Source: Mogibacterium sp.
GTDB lineage: Bacteria; Bacillota; Clostridia; Peptostreptococcales; Anaerovoracaceae
Assembly: GCA_017433975.1 (NCBI GenBank)
Contig: JAFRGD010000017.1
Span: 124,001-188,000, forward strand
Length of the DNA stretch: 64,000 nt
Reading direction: 5' to 3'
Numbering within the stretch: the stretch's first letter is position 1; each line of letters starts with the position of its first letter. Below, piece after piece: positions 25,884 through 38,918 of the stretch. The notes under the pieces are model-generated. The model saw only the letters and a program-made list of their open reading frames with translations, made no database searches and had not been told where the DNA came from. The position numbers were made by a program, and so were the translations under genes.

Positions 25884-27239
25884 GTGAAACAGGCATTCAA
25901 AAAACTCAGCCCGTTCCAGGTTGATCCCGATAAAGTCTGGGCGGACTACGGTCTGAACGAATCCGACTTCGCGCCGGCGACCGACGCGGAGAAGGAAGAA
26001 ATGGTAGAAATCAGAAAGAGCGTCTCTTATTGGAAAGACGCGGCGCGGAGATTCAAAAAGAACACCGTTTCAATGGTGGCGCTTTTCGTCTTCCTCGTGA
26101 CGTTGCTTTTCGCGTTTGTCGGGCCGTTGCTGATTCCATACGACTATGCGAATCAGTACCGGAACTCGCAGAAGCTCGGTCCGTTCGAATACTCCGATCA
26201 GGAGAAGCTCATCAAGAGCATCGAAGGGCAGACGGATTGCATGTTCGCGACCGCGCTCCAGCCGGGCTCCACGACCGCGCTCGACCCGGGTTCCTACTAC
26301 TTCAAATACAAAGGAACAACCTACTGCTTCAGCTTCGAAAAGAAGTTCGCGGACTCCGTCATCATCCTGAAGGACGGAGAGCTGTCCACCGTCCGGGAGG
26401 TTCACATCCAGAACGGCGAGATCAAGCGGTCGACGCCGTTGGAATACACCACCGAGATCACTCCGGGCGCCAAGGAGCTCACGGTCGTCAAGAAAGTGTT
26501 CCCGCACATGGTGGGAACCGACTCGCAGGGCCGTGACATCCTCGCGCGGACCATGTATGGTGCGAGGGTCTCTATCATCATCGGCATCGTAGCCGCCCTC
26601 ATCGTCCTGGTGATCGGCTCCATCTACGGAGCGATCTCCGGACTGTGCGGCGGTGCGGTGGACTTTGTCATGATGCGGATCGTCGAACTCATCTACTCCG
26701 TACCGGAAGTCCTGATCGTACTGCTCCTTCAGGTCGTCCTCAAGGATCCGCTGCAGGTCTGGTTCAACACGTCCAAGACGTGGTTCGCGAACGCGCTCTC
26801 CACGCTGGGCGCCGGCATCGTCAGCATCTTCATCACGTTTGCCGCCCTCTACTGGGTCGGCATGGCGCGTATCGTCCGCGGCCAGGTGCTCATGCTCAAG
26901 AAGCAGGAATTCGTAACCGCAGCGACCGCGCTCGGCGCTTCCAACGGAAGGATCATCAAGCGGCACCTGCTGCCGAACTGCGTGGGCCAGCTCGTCATCA
27001 CGACCTGCCTGCAGATCCCGTCGGCCATCTTCCTCGAGTCCTTCCTGTCCTTCCTCGGACTCGGCGTTTCCGCGCCGATGGCGTCCCTCGGGTCGCTTTG
27101 TTCGGACGCGCTCGGGACGATCACGCTGTTCCCGTACCGGCTGCTGTTCCCGGGAACTGTACTTACCATAATCGTTCTTTCTCTCAATCTGGTCGGCGAC
27201 GGACTCAGAGACGCCCTCGACCCGCGGCTTAAGAAGTAA
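25884..27239 (+). CDS. oppC: Oligopeptide ABC transporter permease OppC with large external insert
   Basis: A 451-residue permease; OppC proteins are usually near 300. The extra length has two sources: a cytosolic N-terminal tail of about 60 residues, and an insert of about 110 residues (95-205) between the first membrane helix and the conserved HMVGTDSQGRDILARTMYGAR segment. The insert is predicted to face outside and contains two cysteines. The channel domain has the EAA loop near residue 350 (VTAATALGASNGRIIKRHLLPN). It begins 10 bases after oppB. Confidence 0.93.
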   Translation: MKQAFKKLSPFQVDPDKVWADYGLNESDFAPATDAEKEEMVEIRKSVSYWKDAARRFKKNTVSMVALFVFLVTLLFAFVGPLLIPYDYANQYRNSQKLGPFEYSDQEKLIKSIEGQTDCMFATALQPGSTTALDPGSYYFKYKGTTYCFSFEKKFADSVIILKDGELSTVREVHIQNGEIKRSTPLEYTTEITPGAKELTVVKKVFPHMVGTDSQGRDILARTMYGARVSIIIGIVAALIVLVIGSIYGAISGLCGGAVDFVMMRIVELIYSVPEVLIVLLLQVVLKDPLQVWFNTSKTWFANALSTLGAGIVSIFITFAALYWVGMARIVRGQVLMLKKQEFVTAATALGASNGRIIKRHLLPNCVGQLVITTCLQIPSAIFLESFLSFLGLGVSAPMASLGSLCSDALGTITLFPYRLLFPGTVLTIIVLSLNLVGDGLRDALDPRLKK

Positions 27240-27252
27240 GGAGGGCGGAACG

Positions 27253-28284
<1,032 letters not shown>

Positions 28285-28286
28285 TC

Positions 28287-29279
28287 ATGGCAGAACAGAC
28301 AAAACTCCTGGAAGTCAAGGATTTAAAGAAACACTTCAGCGTCAAAAAAGGCGGTCTGAATAAGAAACAGACGGTCAAGGCGGTCGACGGCGTGTCGCTG
28401 GACATCTACAAAGGCGAGACCCTCGGCCTCGTCGGCGAGTCCGGCTGCGGCAAGACGACCCTCGGCCGTACGATCATCCGGCTGTACGAGCCGACCTCGG
28501 GCACCATCGTTTACGACGGACAGCCGATTTACGACTCCGGCAGCAAAGTCGCGGTCAACATGCTCCCGTACCGGCGCAAGATGCAGATCATCTTCCAGGA
28601 TCCTTCGGCGTCGCTCGACCCGCGCATGACGGTCGGCGAGATCGTCGGCGAAGCCCTGGACATCCACAAACTTTACACGGGCAAGGGCGAGAGAGACGCG
28701 AGAATCAAGCAGCTCCTCAGCGAGGTCGGACTCAACACCGAGCACTCCAACCGTTTCCCGCACGCGTTCTCGGGCGGACCGCAGCAGCGCATCGGCATCG
28801 CCCGCGCGCTGGCGGTCGAGCCGGAGTTCATCGTCTGCGACGAGCCGATTTCGGCGCTCGACGTGTCGATTCAGTCGCAGGTCGTCAACATGCTCGAAGA
28901 CCTTCAGGCCGAGCTCGGACTGACCTACCTGTTCATCGCGCATGACATCTCGGTCGTCCGCCATATTTCGAACCGCATCGGCGTCATGTACCTCGGAAAC
29001 CTGGTCGAACTCGCGGACTCCTACGAGCTTTACCGGAACCCAATCCACCCGTACACCAAGACGCTGATGAGCGCGGTTCCGATCCCGGACCCGGTGATCA
29101 CGCGGTCCAGAGAGCGGCTGATCCTTGAGGGCGACATCCCGAGCCCGATCAATCCGCCGTCCGGCTGTAAGTTCCACACGCGGTGCCCGTACGCGACGGA
29201 GCGCTGCAAAGAGGAGACGCCGGCCTTCCGGGATTACGGCAGCGGCCACTTCGCGGCGTGCCACTTACTTGAGAAGTAA
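28287..29279 (+). CDS. oppF: Oligopeptide ABC transporter ATP-binding protein OppF
   Basis: A 330-residue ATPase with Walker [13 protein letters not shown], signature [15 protein letters not shown] (Pro in place of the usual Gln/Met of the signature), Walker [17 protein letters not shown] and HDISVVRH. The C-terminal [15 protein letters not shown] cluster parallels OppD. An AGGAGGTGA ribosome site at 28272-28280 touches a possible GTG at 28281 but is correctly spaced for the ATG at 28287, which is chosen. The site lies within the end of oppD, so the two are translationally linked. Confidence 0.95.
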   Translation: MAEQTKLLEVKDLKKHFSVKKGGLNKKQTVKAVDGVSLDIYKGETLGLVGESGCGKTTLGRTIIRLYEPTSGTIVYDGQPIYDSGSKVAVNMLPYRRKMQIIFQDPSASLDPRMTVGEIVGEALDIHKLYTGKGERDARIKQLLSEVGLNTEHSNRFPHAFSGGPQQRIGIARALAVEPEFIVCDEPISALDVSIQSQVVNMLEDLQAELGLTYLFIAHDISVVRHISNRIGVMYLGNLVELADSYELYRNPIHPYTKTLMSAVPIPDPVITRSRERLILEGDIPSPINPPSGCKFHTRCPYATERCKEETPAFRDYGSGHFAACHLLEK

Positions 29280-29297
29280 GTCAATCGAGTTATTTAT

Positions 29298-29313
29298 GTA
29301 ACGTTACGTTACC
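29298..29313. promoter_or_regulatory. GTAACGTTAC palindrome upstream of oppA
   Basis: GTAACGTTAC (29298-29307) is immediately followed by a second GTTACC half. It lies 53 bases before oppA in an AT-rich gap, where a separate oppA promoter is possible. The same decamer occurs at 47385-47394. Confidence 0.4.
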
Positions 29314-29359
29314 TAAATATAAAACCTTAAATTTTCATTATGTTGAAGGAGGATTTTTT

Positions 29360-31066
29360 ATGAAGAAACTTATTGCTCTGATCCTCTGCCTGACTGTGAT
29401 GATTTCTCTCGCAGCATGCGGAGGCGGCGGTGGTGGCAGCGACGAAGGCGGCGACGGCGAAGCGGAAGGCTTTGTTGTAACTGCTTGCATCGCGTCCGAA
29501 CCGGAAACCATCGACCCGAGTCAGATCAGTTCCGTTGACGGTTCCACATATGTCAACCATATGTTTGAGAACCTGATGAAGTACGTCCAGACCGGCGAAG
29601 CCGCGGACGAAAGCGGAAACATGATCTTCACCAAGGTCGACTTCGGTCAGGCTGAGAGCGTTGATGTATCTGAGGATGGACTTGTTTATACATTCAAAAT
29701 CAGATCCGACGCGAGATGGTCCGACGGCCAGCCTGTAAAGGCTCAGGACTGGGTATATTCATGGCAGAGACTGGTCAACCCGGCCACGGCTTCTGAGTAT
29801 GGATATTTCCTCGACGGTATCGTTGTCAACGCTGCTGAGATCCAGGCAGGCGAGAAGGATCCGAGCGAGCTCGGGATCAAGGCGATCGACGACTCCACGC
29901 TGGAGATCACGCTTTGCCAGGACACCCCGTACTTCCTCGAGATGTGCGCATTCGCTTCGCTGATGCCGCTCAGACAGGACGTCGTTGAAGGCAGCGACGA
30001 CTGGACGACCCCAGAGAACATGGTCTGCAACGGCGCTTTCAAGCTGTCCGAGTGGACCCACGACTCCGTCATCAAGATGGTCCCGAACGACCAGTACTAT
30101 GATGTCGCAAACCTCGGACCAACCGAGATCGACTGGTACCTGTCCGACTCCGAAACCGCGATTCTCGCTGCGTATCAGTCCGGCGAGTGGGCGTTCATCG
30201 AGGAGTTCCCAACCGACATGATCGGCGCCCTGCAGGATTCCGGCGACTGCTTCATCGATCCGTACGTAGGCACATACTATCTGTATCTGAACTGCGAGAA
30301 GATCACTGACTGGAGAGTCAGAGCCGCCATGGTCCTCTGCGTTGACCGTGAGAACATCGTCAAGAACGTTACCCAGGGAGGACAGGCTCCGGCGACCGGC
30401 TTCGTTGCGTCCGGCATCCTCGACTCCACCGGCGCGGACTTCGCGTATGGTTCGTCCGACCTCGGCGCGATCTATGCATGGCTGTCTGAGGCATATCCAG
30501 ACTATGACCTGTCAACTTACGAAGGCAGATGCGACCTTGGTAAGAAGCTCTATCAGGAAGCGGTTGATGAAGGCGCATGGGACGCTGACGCGACCATCGT
30601 TTACAACTTTAACACGAGTGAAGCTCACAAGGCCATCGCAGAAGCCTGCGGTCAGGACTGGGAGAACAACCTCGGCCTCAAGATCACCCTGGAGAACCAG
30701 GAGTGGGCGACCTACACCAACGGACTCGGCGAGCACAAGTTCGGCGTTGCGCGTCTCGGCTGGATCGCTGACTACAACGACCCGATCACGTACCTCGAGC
30801 TGATGGTCACCGGCAACGCTTACAACTACGGCGTCTACAGCGACCCGAAGTTCGACGAGGCGATTGCTTCCGCGAAGAGCATGGATGCCGGTCCAGAGCG
30901 CGACAAGGCTCTCTACACCGCTGAAGAGACTCTGTTCGGCGAAGGCGGCTTCCCGGTTTGCCCGGTCTACTACTACACCAACATGTACTGCAACAAGACC
31001 ATCAAGAATGTTGGTTACACCTCGATGGGTTACTACTTCTTCCATTACGCACAGCCGATTGCATAA
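29360..31066 (+). CDS. oppA: Oligopeptide ABC transporter substrate-binding lipoprotein OppA
   Basis: A 568-residue extracellular binding protein. The leader MKKLIALILCLTVMISLAAC ends in a lipobox with Cys20, followed by a Gly-rich linker. The family-5 solute-binding signature runs through TIDPSQISSVDGSTYVNHMFENLMKY near residue 50-75, DGLVYTFKIRSDARWSDGQPV near 110-130 and AQDWVYSWQRLVNPATASEYGY near 135. It delivers peptides to OppBCDF. As last gene, about 80 bases after oppF, it may also be expressed separately at a higher level. A terminator follows. Confidence 0.95.
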   Translation: MKKLIALILCLTVMISLAACGGGGGGSDEGGDGEAEGFVVTACIASEPETIDPSQISSVDGSTYVNHMFENLMKYVQTGEAADESGNMIFTKVDFGQAESVDVSEDGLVYTFKIRSDARWSDGQPVKAQDWVYSWQRLVNPATASEYGYFLDGIVVNAAEIQAGEKDPSELGIKAIDDSTLEITLCQDTPYFLEMCAFASLMPLRQDVVEGSDDWTTPENMVCNGAFKLSEWTHDSVIKMVPNDQYYDVANLGPTEIDWYLSDSETAILAAYQSGEWAFIEEFPTDMIGALQDSGDCFIDPYVGTYYLYLNCEKITDWRVRAAMVLCVDRENIVKNVTQGGQAPATGFVASGILDSTGADFAYGSSDLGAIYAWLSEAYPDYDLSTYEGRCDLGKKLYQEAVDEGAWDADATIVYNFNTSEAHKAIAEACGQDWENNLGLKITLENQEWATYTNGLGEHKFGVARLGWIADYNDPITYLELMVTGNAYNYGVYSDPKFDEAIASAKSMDAGPERDKALYTAEETLFGEGGFPVCPVYYYTNMYCNKTIKNVGYTSMGYYFFHYAQPIA

Positions 31067-31141
31067 TCTGAACGCGATTTCAGTTTAAACGGGCTCATGC
31101 CGGCTGACGGCCGGCGGGTGTAAGAGCAAGAACAACAAAAG

Positions 31142-31170
31142 AAAGCGGTCCCGGTTGGGACCGCTTTTCT
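31142..31170 (+). terminator. Rho-independent terminator after oppA
   Basis: AAAGCGGTCCC, GGTT loop, GGGACCGCTTT, then TCT. It lies between oppA and the oppositely oriented tRNA-Arg and may stop both. Confidence 0.85.
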
Positions 31171-31172
31171 GT

Positions 31173-31248
31173 TGGTGCGCCCGGCGAGACTCGAACTCGC
31201 GATCTTCGCCTTCGGAGGGCGCTACTCTATCCACTGAGCTACGGGCGC
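31173..31248 (-). tRNA. tRNA-Arg (anticodon CCG)
   Basis: A 76-base cloverleaf read on the minus strand: acceptor GCGCCCG/CGGGCGC, D stem GCTC/GAGT, anticodon loop CTCCGAA with CCG at 34-36, T arm GCGAG-TTCGAGT-CTCGC, and an encoded CCA end. The anticodon stem has one terminal G-A mismatch. It reads CGG, a common Arg codon in these GC-rich genes. Confidence 0.95.
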
Positions 31249-31363
31249 ACGACGCTGTGCGGGTGCCGCACAGCGGTGTTATTATATAATGGATGCTATT
31301 CAAAAGTCAATAACGATTCCCGGCCATCGCGAGCGTCAGTTGTGACGGCTGGCGTAAGCCGGA

Positions 31364-31939
31364 TTAGCCGATGCCGTTGATCGCGTCGAGTTCATCCGGG
31401 TCCGGCATGGACTGCATCGCCTCGAGGACCTCGGCGAACAGCGTGTCGAGCTCCCAGCCGAGCTGTTCCGCGCCCTTGCGGATGATGTCGCGGTCGCAGC
31501 CCGCGGCGAAGCGCTTGTCCTTGAAGCTCTTCTTGAGCGACTTGACGTCCATGTCCTTGCAGCTCTTGGACGGCCGCAGGATGATCTTGGCCCCGATGAG
31601 GCCCGTGAGCTCGTCGGCCGCGAAGAGGAATTTTTCCATGTCATGGGTCGGCTCGACGTCGCTGCAGATCCCGTAGCCGTGGCTGCAGACCGCGTGGACG
31701 ACCTCCTCCGGAGCGTCGATCTCCGCGAGCAGCTCCGGCGCCTTGACGCAGTGCTCCTCCGGCCAGCATTCGAAGTCGATGTCGTGCAGCAGTCCGCAGA
31801 TGCCCCAGAAATCCGGGTCATTGCCGGTCTTTTCTGCATAATACCGCATGACGCCCTCCACCGTCACCGCGTGGTGCTGGTGGAACGGCTCTTTATTATA
31901 TTTGGTCAGCAGATCCCATGCCTGTTCTCTCGTAATCAT
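31364..31939 (-). CDS. HD-domain metal-dependent phosphohydrolase
   Basis: A 191-residue HD-superfamily protein. The metal site is laid out as HQHHAVTVEGVMRYYA near residue 20-35, LLHDIDFECWPEEHC near 50-64 (the HD pair) and AVCSHGYG near 83-90. Relatives are annotated as HD or HDIG-domain hydrolases acting on nucleotides or unknown phosphoesters; the exact substrate is not known. The start is set by AAGGAGGGTT. It is transcribed away from the CNNM gene. Confidence 0.85.
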   Translation of the reverse strand: MITREQAWDLLTKYNKEPFHQHHAVTVEGVMRYYAEKTGNDPDFWGICGLLHDIDFECWPEEHCVKAPELLAEIDAPEEVVHAVCSHGYGICSDVEPTHDMEKFLFAADELTGLIGAKIILRPSKSCKDMDVKSLKKSFKDKRFAAGCDRDIIRKGAEQLGWELDTLFAEVLEAMQSMPDPDELDAINGIG

Positions 31940-32042
31940 AATACAACCCTCCTTACGAAATTTGAACTCATTATAGCAGAAAAGCGCCTGTGATGGAACA
32001 GTTATTTGATCCGCGCGGTCACCCCGTGTTTCACATTGCTCC

Positions 32043-32071
32043 TTTATTTCGTCACGTTTGTATAGTATAAT
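32043..32071 (+). promoter_or_regulatory. Probable promoter for the CNNM-family gene
   Basis: A perfect TATAAT (32066-32071) lies 40 bases before the TTG start; the best -35 is TTTATT (32043-32048) with a 17-base spacer, which is weak. Confidence 0.45.
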
Positions 32072-32110
32072 GCACTATGTATGAATATCTGCCGGATATA
32101 GGAGGTTGCT

Positions 32111-33367
32111 TTGACAGGGTATATCGTCAGCATTGTAGGTTTGGTACTGTTGTCGTCGTTTTTTTCAGCGACGGAGACGGCGTTTACGTCCCTCAGCCGG
32201 GTCAAGATCAAGAACATGGCCGCGGACGACGTGCGGAACGCCGACCTTGTGCTGGAGCTGACGGACCGGTACGACCAGCTGCTGTCGACGATCCTGATCG
32301 GGAACAACATCGCCAACATCGTCACGACGGCGATTGCGACGGTGCTTTTCATCAAAATATACGGTAACATCGGCGCGACGGTCGCGACGGTCGTGGTGAC
32401 CGTGGTGGTACTGATCTTTGGAGAGATCACGCCAAAGAACTTGGCCAAGGACAAACCGGAGGAGTTCGCGCTCTTTGCGGCACCGCTCATCAACGTCATC
32501 CGGATCCTCCTCATGCCGCTCAACTGGATCTTCTCTCTGTGGCGCAAGCTGCTGGACGTCATGTTCGGTCCGTCCGATTCGCAGGCGTACTCGGAGGACG
32601 AGCTGATCACGCTGGTCGAGGAGGCCAAGACGGAGGGCAGCCTGGGCGAGGCGCAGAGCGAGCTCATCACCAACGCCATCGAATTCGAGAGCGTGGAGGC
32701 GATCGACGTCGTCACGCCGCGCGTGGACATCGTGGCAATTGAGCTCGGTACGTCAAAGAAAGAAATCGGGCAGGTTTTCAAGAGCACCGGGCTCTCGCGG
32801 CTGCCGGTGTACGAGGACGACCTGGACAACATCATCGGCGTCCTCAACCAAAAGGACTATCACAACTACGTGATCGCCGAGCACCGACCGGTGCAGGAGT
32901 ACATCAAGCCGGTCGTTTACGTGGCGGAGACCATCAAGGCGGCGGTTCTCCTCAAGAAGATGCAGGCGAACAAGACGCACATCGCCATCATCGTGGACGA
33001 GTACGGCGGCACGACCGGCCTCGTGACGATGGAGGACATCATCGAGGAGCTCGTCGGCAAGATCTATGACGAGCACGACGCGATCGAGATGCGCGAGGTC
33101 ACCGAGCTGTACGACGGGTCGTACACCGTGGCCGGCGGCGCGAATGTAGAGAAGTTTTTCGAGATGTTCGACGAGGACATCGACGTGGACGCGACCACGG
33201 TCAACGGCTGGGTCATGATCGAGCTGGACCGCCTGCCGAAGGTCGGCGACGCGTTCACCTATGAGTCCAGACACAAGATATTCCACGTCCGCGTGACGAG
33301 CGCGGACAGCCGGCGCGCCCTCATGACGCACATCCGCGTCGAGGACCGCCCGGACGATGACATATAA
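32111..33367 (+). CDS. CNNM/CorC-family (hemolysin-type) membrane protein
   Basis: A 418-residue protein: an N-terminal DUF21/CNNM membrane domain (about 1-165, with [18 protein letters not shown] near 18 and [19 protein letters not shown] near 100), two CBS domains (about 190-310, [10 protein letters not shown] and [21 protein letters not shown]) and a CorC/HlyC C-terminal domain (about 325-415). The family is linked to magnesium/cobalt efflux. It starts at TTG 32111, just after GGAGG. It precedes secA by 17 bases, so it may be co-transcribed with secA. Confidence 0.92.
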   Translation: MTGYIVSIVGLVLLSSFFSATETAFTSLSRVKIKNMAADDVRNADLVLELTDRYDQLLSTILIGNNIANIVTTAIATVLFIKIYGNIGATVATVVVTVVVLIFGEITPKNLAKDKPEEFALFAAPLINVIRILLMPLNWIFSLWRKLLDVMFGPSDSQAYSEDELITLVEEAKTEGSLGEAQSELITNAIEFESVEAIDVVTPRVDIVAIELGTSKKEIGQVFKSTGLSRLPVYEDDLDNIIGVLNQKDYHNYVIAEHRPVQEYIKPVVYVAETIKAAVLLKKMQANKTHIAIIVDEYGGTTGLVTMEDIIEELVGKIYDEHDAIEMREVTELYDGSYTVAGGANVEKFFEMFDEDIDVDATTVNGWVMIELDRLPKVGDAFTYESRHKIFHVRVTSADSRRALMTHIRVEDRPDDDI

Positions 33368-33384
33368 CGAAGGGAGCAGAATGC

Positions 33385-36183
<2,799 letters not shown>

Positions 36184-36228
36184 CCGGGACGGCTGCACCG
36201 TAGAGGGATAGATAAGGAGTACTAACGA

Positions 36229-37011
36229 ATGGCAGACAATTATAACAACGGGCCAGTGTGGCACCGGCCGGGCTCCGGCATAGAGAACGAACCGGACAGC
36301 AACTGGGAAAACGAAATCACCGGAAATCTGTTCCGCGGATTCCCGGGCGGGATCAACGGGAACGACGCGCCGCCGCAGGACGTCGACTATGAGACGCAGC
36401 CGGAGCAGGACCCGTTCCAGGGACAGTACGGCGGCCAGTACGACAGCGGTCAGGCGAACAACTCGTTCAGCGGACGCTACGGTGAGCAGCAGGACGCTCC
36501 GAGCGGTAGCCAGTACAACCAAAGCAATCAGTACAGCCGGTACGACCAGGTACCGACCTACGACACGACCCGTGCCGCGCAGGCGGAAGCGCACGAGCTC
36601 GCGTATTACTTCGCCAAGGGCAAGGGATCCAGGGAACCGTCCGAGCGCCTCGTCAATATGACGGCGACCGGTCGCGGCTTTAACTTCGCGGCGTTTTTCC
36701 TGGGCATCTTCTACCTGCTTTACCGCAAACTGTACCTCGAGGCAGGAATCGCGTACGCCTTCGCGTTCGTGCTCACTATGTTCACCGATTCGGGTTCGAA
36801 CTGGTACATCACGCTGGCCGTGTCGGTCGCGTTCGGGCTGCTCTTCCCGTTCCTCTATCACAACAAGATGGAGAAGAAAGTCCACGACGCGATCCGCGTG
36901 AACGCCGACATCCGGTCCTACCTGACTGAGAAGGGCGGTACCAACATCATCCTGCCGGTGGTTCTGATCATCATATACATCGTCGCGCTGTTCTACCTTG
37001 GAGCGGTGTGA
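36229..37011 (+). CDS. DUF2628-family membrane protein with disordered N-terminus
   Basis: A 260-residue protein of unknown function. Residues 1-120 are rich in Gln, Asn, Gly and Tyr (repeated GQYGGQYDSGQ-type sequence) and probably disordered and cytosolic. The C-terminal half has the DUF2628 pattern: FNFAAFFLGIFYLLYRKLYLEA near 150-170 followed by three more hydrophobic segments. It lies between secA and prfB with a GGAG ribosome site. No function is assigned. Confidence 0.8.
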   Translation: MADNYNNGPVWHRPGSGIENEPDSNWENEITGNLFRGFPGGINGNDAPPQDVDYETQPEQDPFQGQYGGQYDSGQANNSFSGRYGEQQDAPSGSQYNQSNQYSRYDQVPTYDTTRAAQAEAHELAYYFAKGKGSREPSERLVNMTATGRGFNFAAFFLGIFYLLYRKLYLEAGIAYAFAFVLTMFTDSGSNWYITLAVSVAFGLLFPFLYHNKMEKKVHDAIRVNADIRSYLTEKGGTNIILPVVLIIIYIVALFYLGAV

Positions 37012-37075
37012 CCGCGGCAGACCGGGAGACTGCGACAGACGATAAGTTTTTTCATACAATTTAGGAGGACGTACC

Positions 37076-38213
37076 ATGCAAACGTTGGCCGATCTCAGGC
37101 AGGGCCTTCTTTCCGCGCGGAAGAAGCTCATAGAGACAGGAGACTCTCTTTGACCTCGGTAAGCTGAGGGAGCGGGCGGAGACGCTGGAGAAGGAAGTCG
37201 TCAAGGACGGCTTCTGGAACGATCCGGAGCGGGCGAGCCGGGTGCTCAAGGAGCAGAAAGACATCCAGAAGAAACTGAAAGAATATCAGCAGCTCGAGGC
37301 GGAACTCGAGGACGCGGAGGCGATGGCCGAGCTCATCGACGAGTCCGAAAAGATGGGAGCCGGTCCGGAGGAGCTGCGCGACGAATACAAAGAACTGGAA
37401 GCGGGCGTCGCCAAGGTCACGGCGGGAATCGACGACCTGAACCTGATGACGCTTCTTTCGGGCCGATATGACGCGAACGACGCGATCCTGTCGATCCACG
37501 CGGGCGCCGGCGGTGTCGAGGCGATGGACTGGGCGGAGATGCTCGAGCGCATGTACCTGCGGTACTGTGAGAAACACGGCTTCAAGGCCGACATCATCGA
37601 CGTGCAGAACGATACGGTGGCGGGCATCAAGAGCGCAACGATCGTCGTGAGCGGGGACAACGCGTACGGCTACCTCAAGTGCGAGCACGGCGTGCACCGG
37701 CTGGTCCGCATCTCGCCGTTCAACGCGGCGGGCAAGCGCCAGACGTCCTTTGCCGCCATCGAAGTCACACCGCAGCTCGAGGGCGAGCTCACCGTGGAGA
37801 TCAACCCGGAGGACATCCGGATCGACACGTACCGGTCGAGCGGCGCCGGCGGGCAGCACGTCAATACGACGGATTCGGCCATCCGGATCACGCACCTGCC
37901 GACCAACATCGTCGTGACGTGCCAGAACGAGCGGTCACAGCTCCGCAACAAGGAGGTCGCGATGAAGATCCTCATGTCCAAGCTGGTCAAGCTGGCCGAG
38001 GAGGAGCACAAAGAGAACCTCAACGAGCTCAAGGGCGACCTCAACCAGGTGGCGTGGGGCTCGCAGATCCGGTCGTATGTTTTCCAGCCGTACACGATGG
38101 TCAAGGACCACCGGACGAACGCGGAGGTCGGGAACGTGGCGGCAGTCATGGACGGCTATCTGGACCCGTTCATCAAGGCCAAGCTGGTGCAGGACGCCAA
38201 GGAGAACGCGTAA
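37076..38213 (+). CDS. prfB: Peptide chain release factor 2, with programmed +1 frameshift
   Basis: RF2 terminates translation at UGA and UAA. The ATG at 37076 after TAGGAGG opens a 25-codon frame ending at an in-frame TGA (37151-37153). The sequence CTT TGA C there is the classical RF2 slip site; skipping one T joins the frame GACCTCGGT onward to 38213, giving 378 residues. An AGGAG eight bases before the TGA can act as the stimulating internal Shine-Dalgarno. Downstream, the codon-recognition SPF tripeptide occurs in VRISPFNAAGKR and the catalytic GGQ in SGAGGQHVNTTDSA. The frameshift gives RF2 autoregulation. Confidence 0.96.
37148..37154 (+). promoter_or_regulatory. RF2 +1 frameshift site CTTTGAC
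   Basis: Slow UGA decoding lets the peptidyl-tRNA(Leu) on CTT slip to TTT. The frame changes between codons 25 and 26 of prfB. Confidence 0.93.
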
Positions 38214-38240
38214 GGCCGCGGCGGCGTGAAGGAGTGCGCT

Positions 38241-38885
38241 TTGAGAAAGAAATACGTCATTTTTGACTTTGACGGCACATTGATCGATACCAACGAGCTC
38301 GTCCTGAACTCGTGGCAGGCAGTTTACGAGCACTACCGCGGGGTTCCGGGCGACCCGGACGTGATTTACGCGACCTTTGGCGAACCGCTCTGGACGTCGA
38401 TGGAGGCGCTTTTTCCCGAGGTTGACACCGAGGAGGCGATCCGGATCTACCGGAAGTACCAGATGGAAAGCTGGGAAAAAGAGATCCGCATCTTCCCGGG
38501 GCTGCGGGAGTTGGTGGAGGCGATCCGCGCGTCCGGCCGGTCGGCGTCCATCGTGACGTCCCGCATGCGCGCGACGACGCTCCAGTATCTGGACGTCTTC
38601 GGGATCCGCGGGATGTTCGACGTCATCATCACGGCGGACGATACGACGATTCACAAACCGAACCCTGAGCCGGTCCTGATCGCACTCAAGCGGCTCGGGG
38701 CGGACGCGGCGGACGCGATCATGTTGGGCGACACCCGGTTTGACATCGGCTGCGCGAACAACGCCGGCGTGGAGAGCGTGCTCGTCACGTGGAGCTTTCC
38801 GGTTTCGCCGGAGGAGATGGCCCGGCAGGGCTTCACCCCGTGCCACGTGATCGACCGGCCGGAGGAGCTGCTCGAACTGATTTAG
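38241..38885 (+). CDS. HAD-family hydrolase (phosphatase, PpaX/Gph-like)
   Basis: A 214-residue haloacid-dehalogenase phosphatase. The DFDGTLIDT motif at residues 8-16 carries the nucleophile and acid/base Asp, TSRMRATTLQYL near 112 motif II, KPNPEPVL near 145 the motif III lysine, and MLGDTRFDIGCANNAG near 162 motif IV. An alpha-helical cap lies between motifs I and II. Relatives act on phosphoglycolate or pyrophosphate; the substrate here is open. The TTG start at 38241 is chosen because AAGGAG lies seven bases upstream; the frame extends to a GTG at 38226. Confidence 0.88.
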   Translation: MRKKYVIFDFDGTLIDTNELVLNSWQAVYEHYRGVPGDPDVIYATFGEPLWTSMEALFPEVDTEEAIRIYRKYQMESWEKEIRIFPGLRELVEAIRASGRSASIVTSRMRATTLQYLDVFGIRGMFDVIITADDTTIHKPNPEPVLIALKRLGADAADAIMLGDTRFDIGCANNAGVESVLVTWSFPVSPEEMARQGFTPCHVIDRPEELLELI

Positions 38886-38918
38886 GGGTACCGTCCCGCT
38901 TTTCCCGGAGAGGAACCG

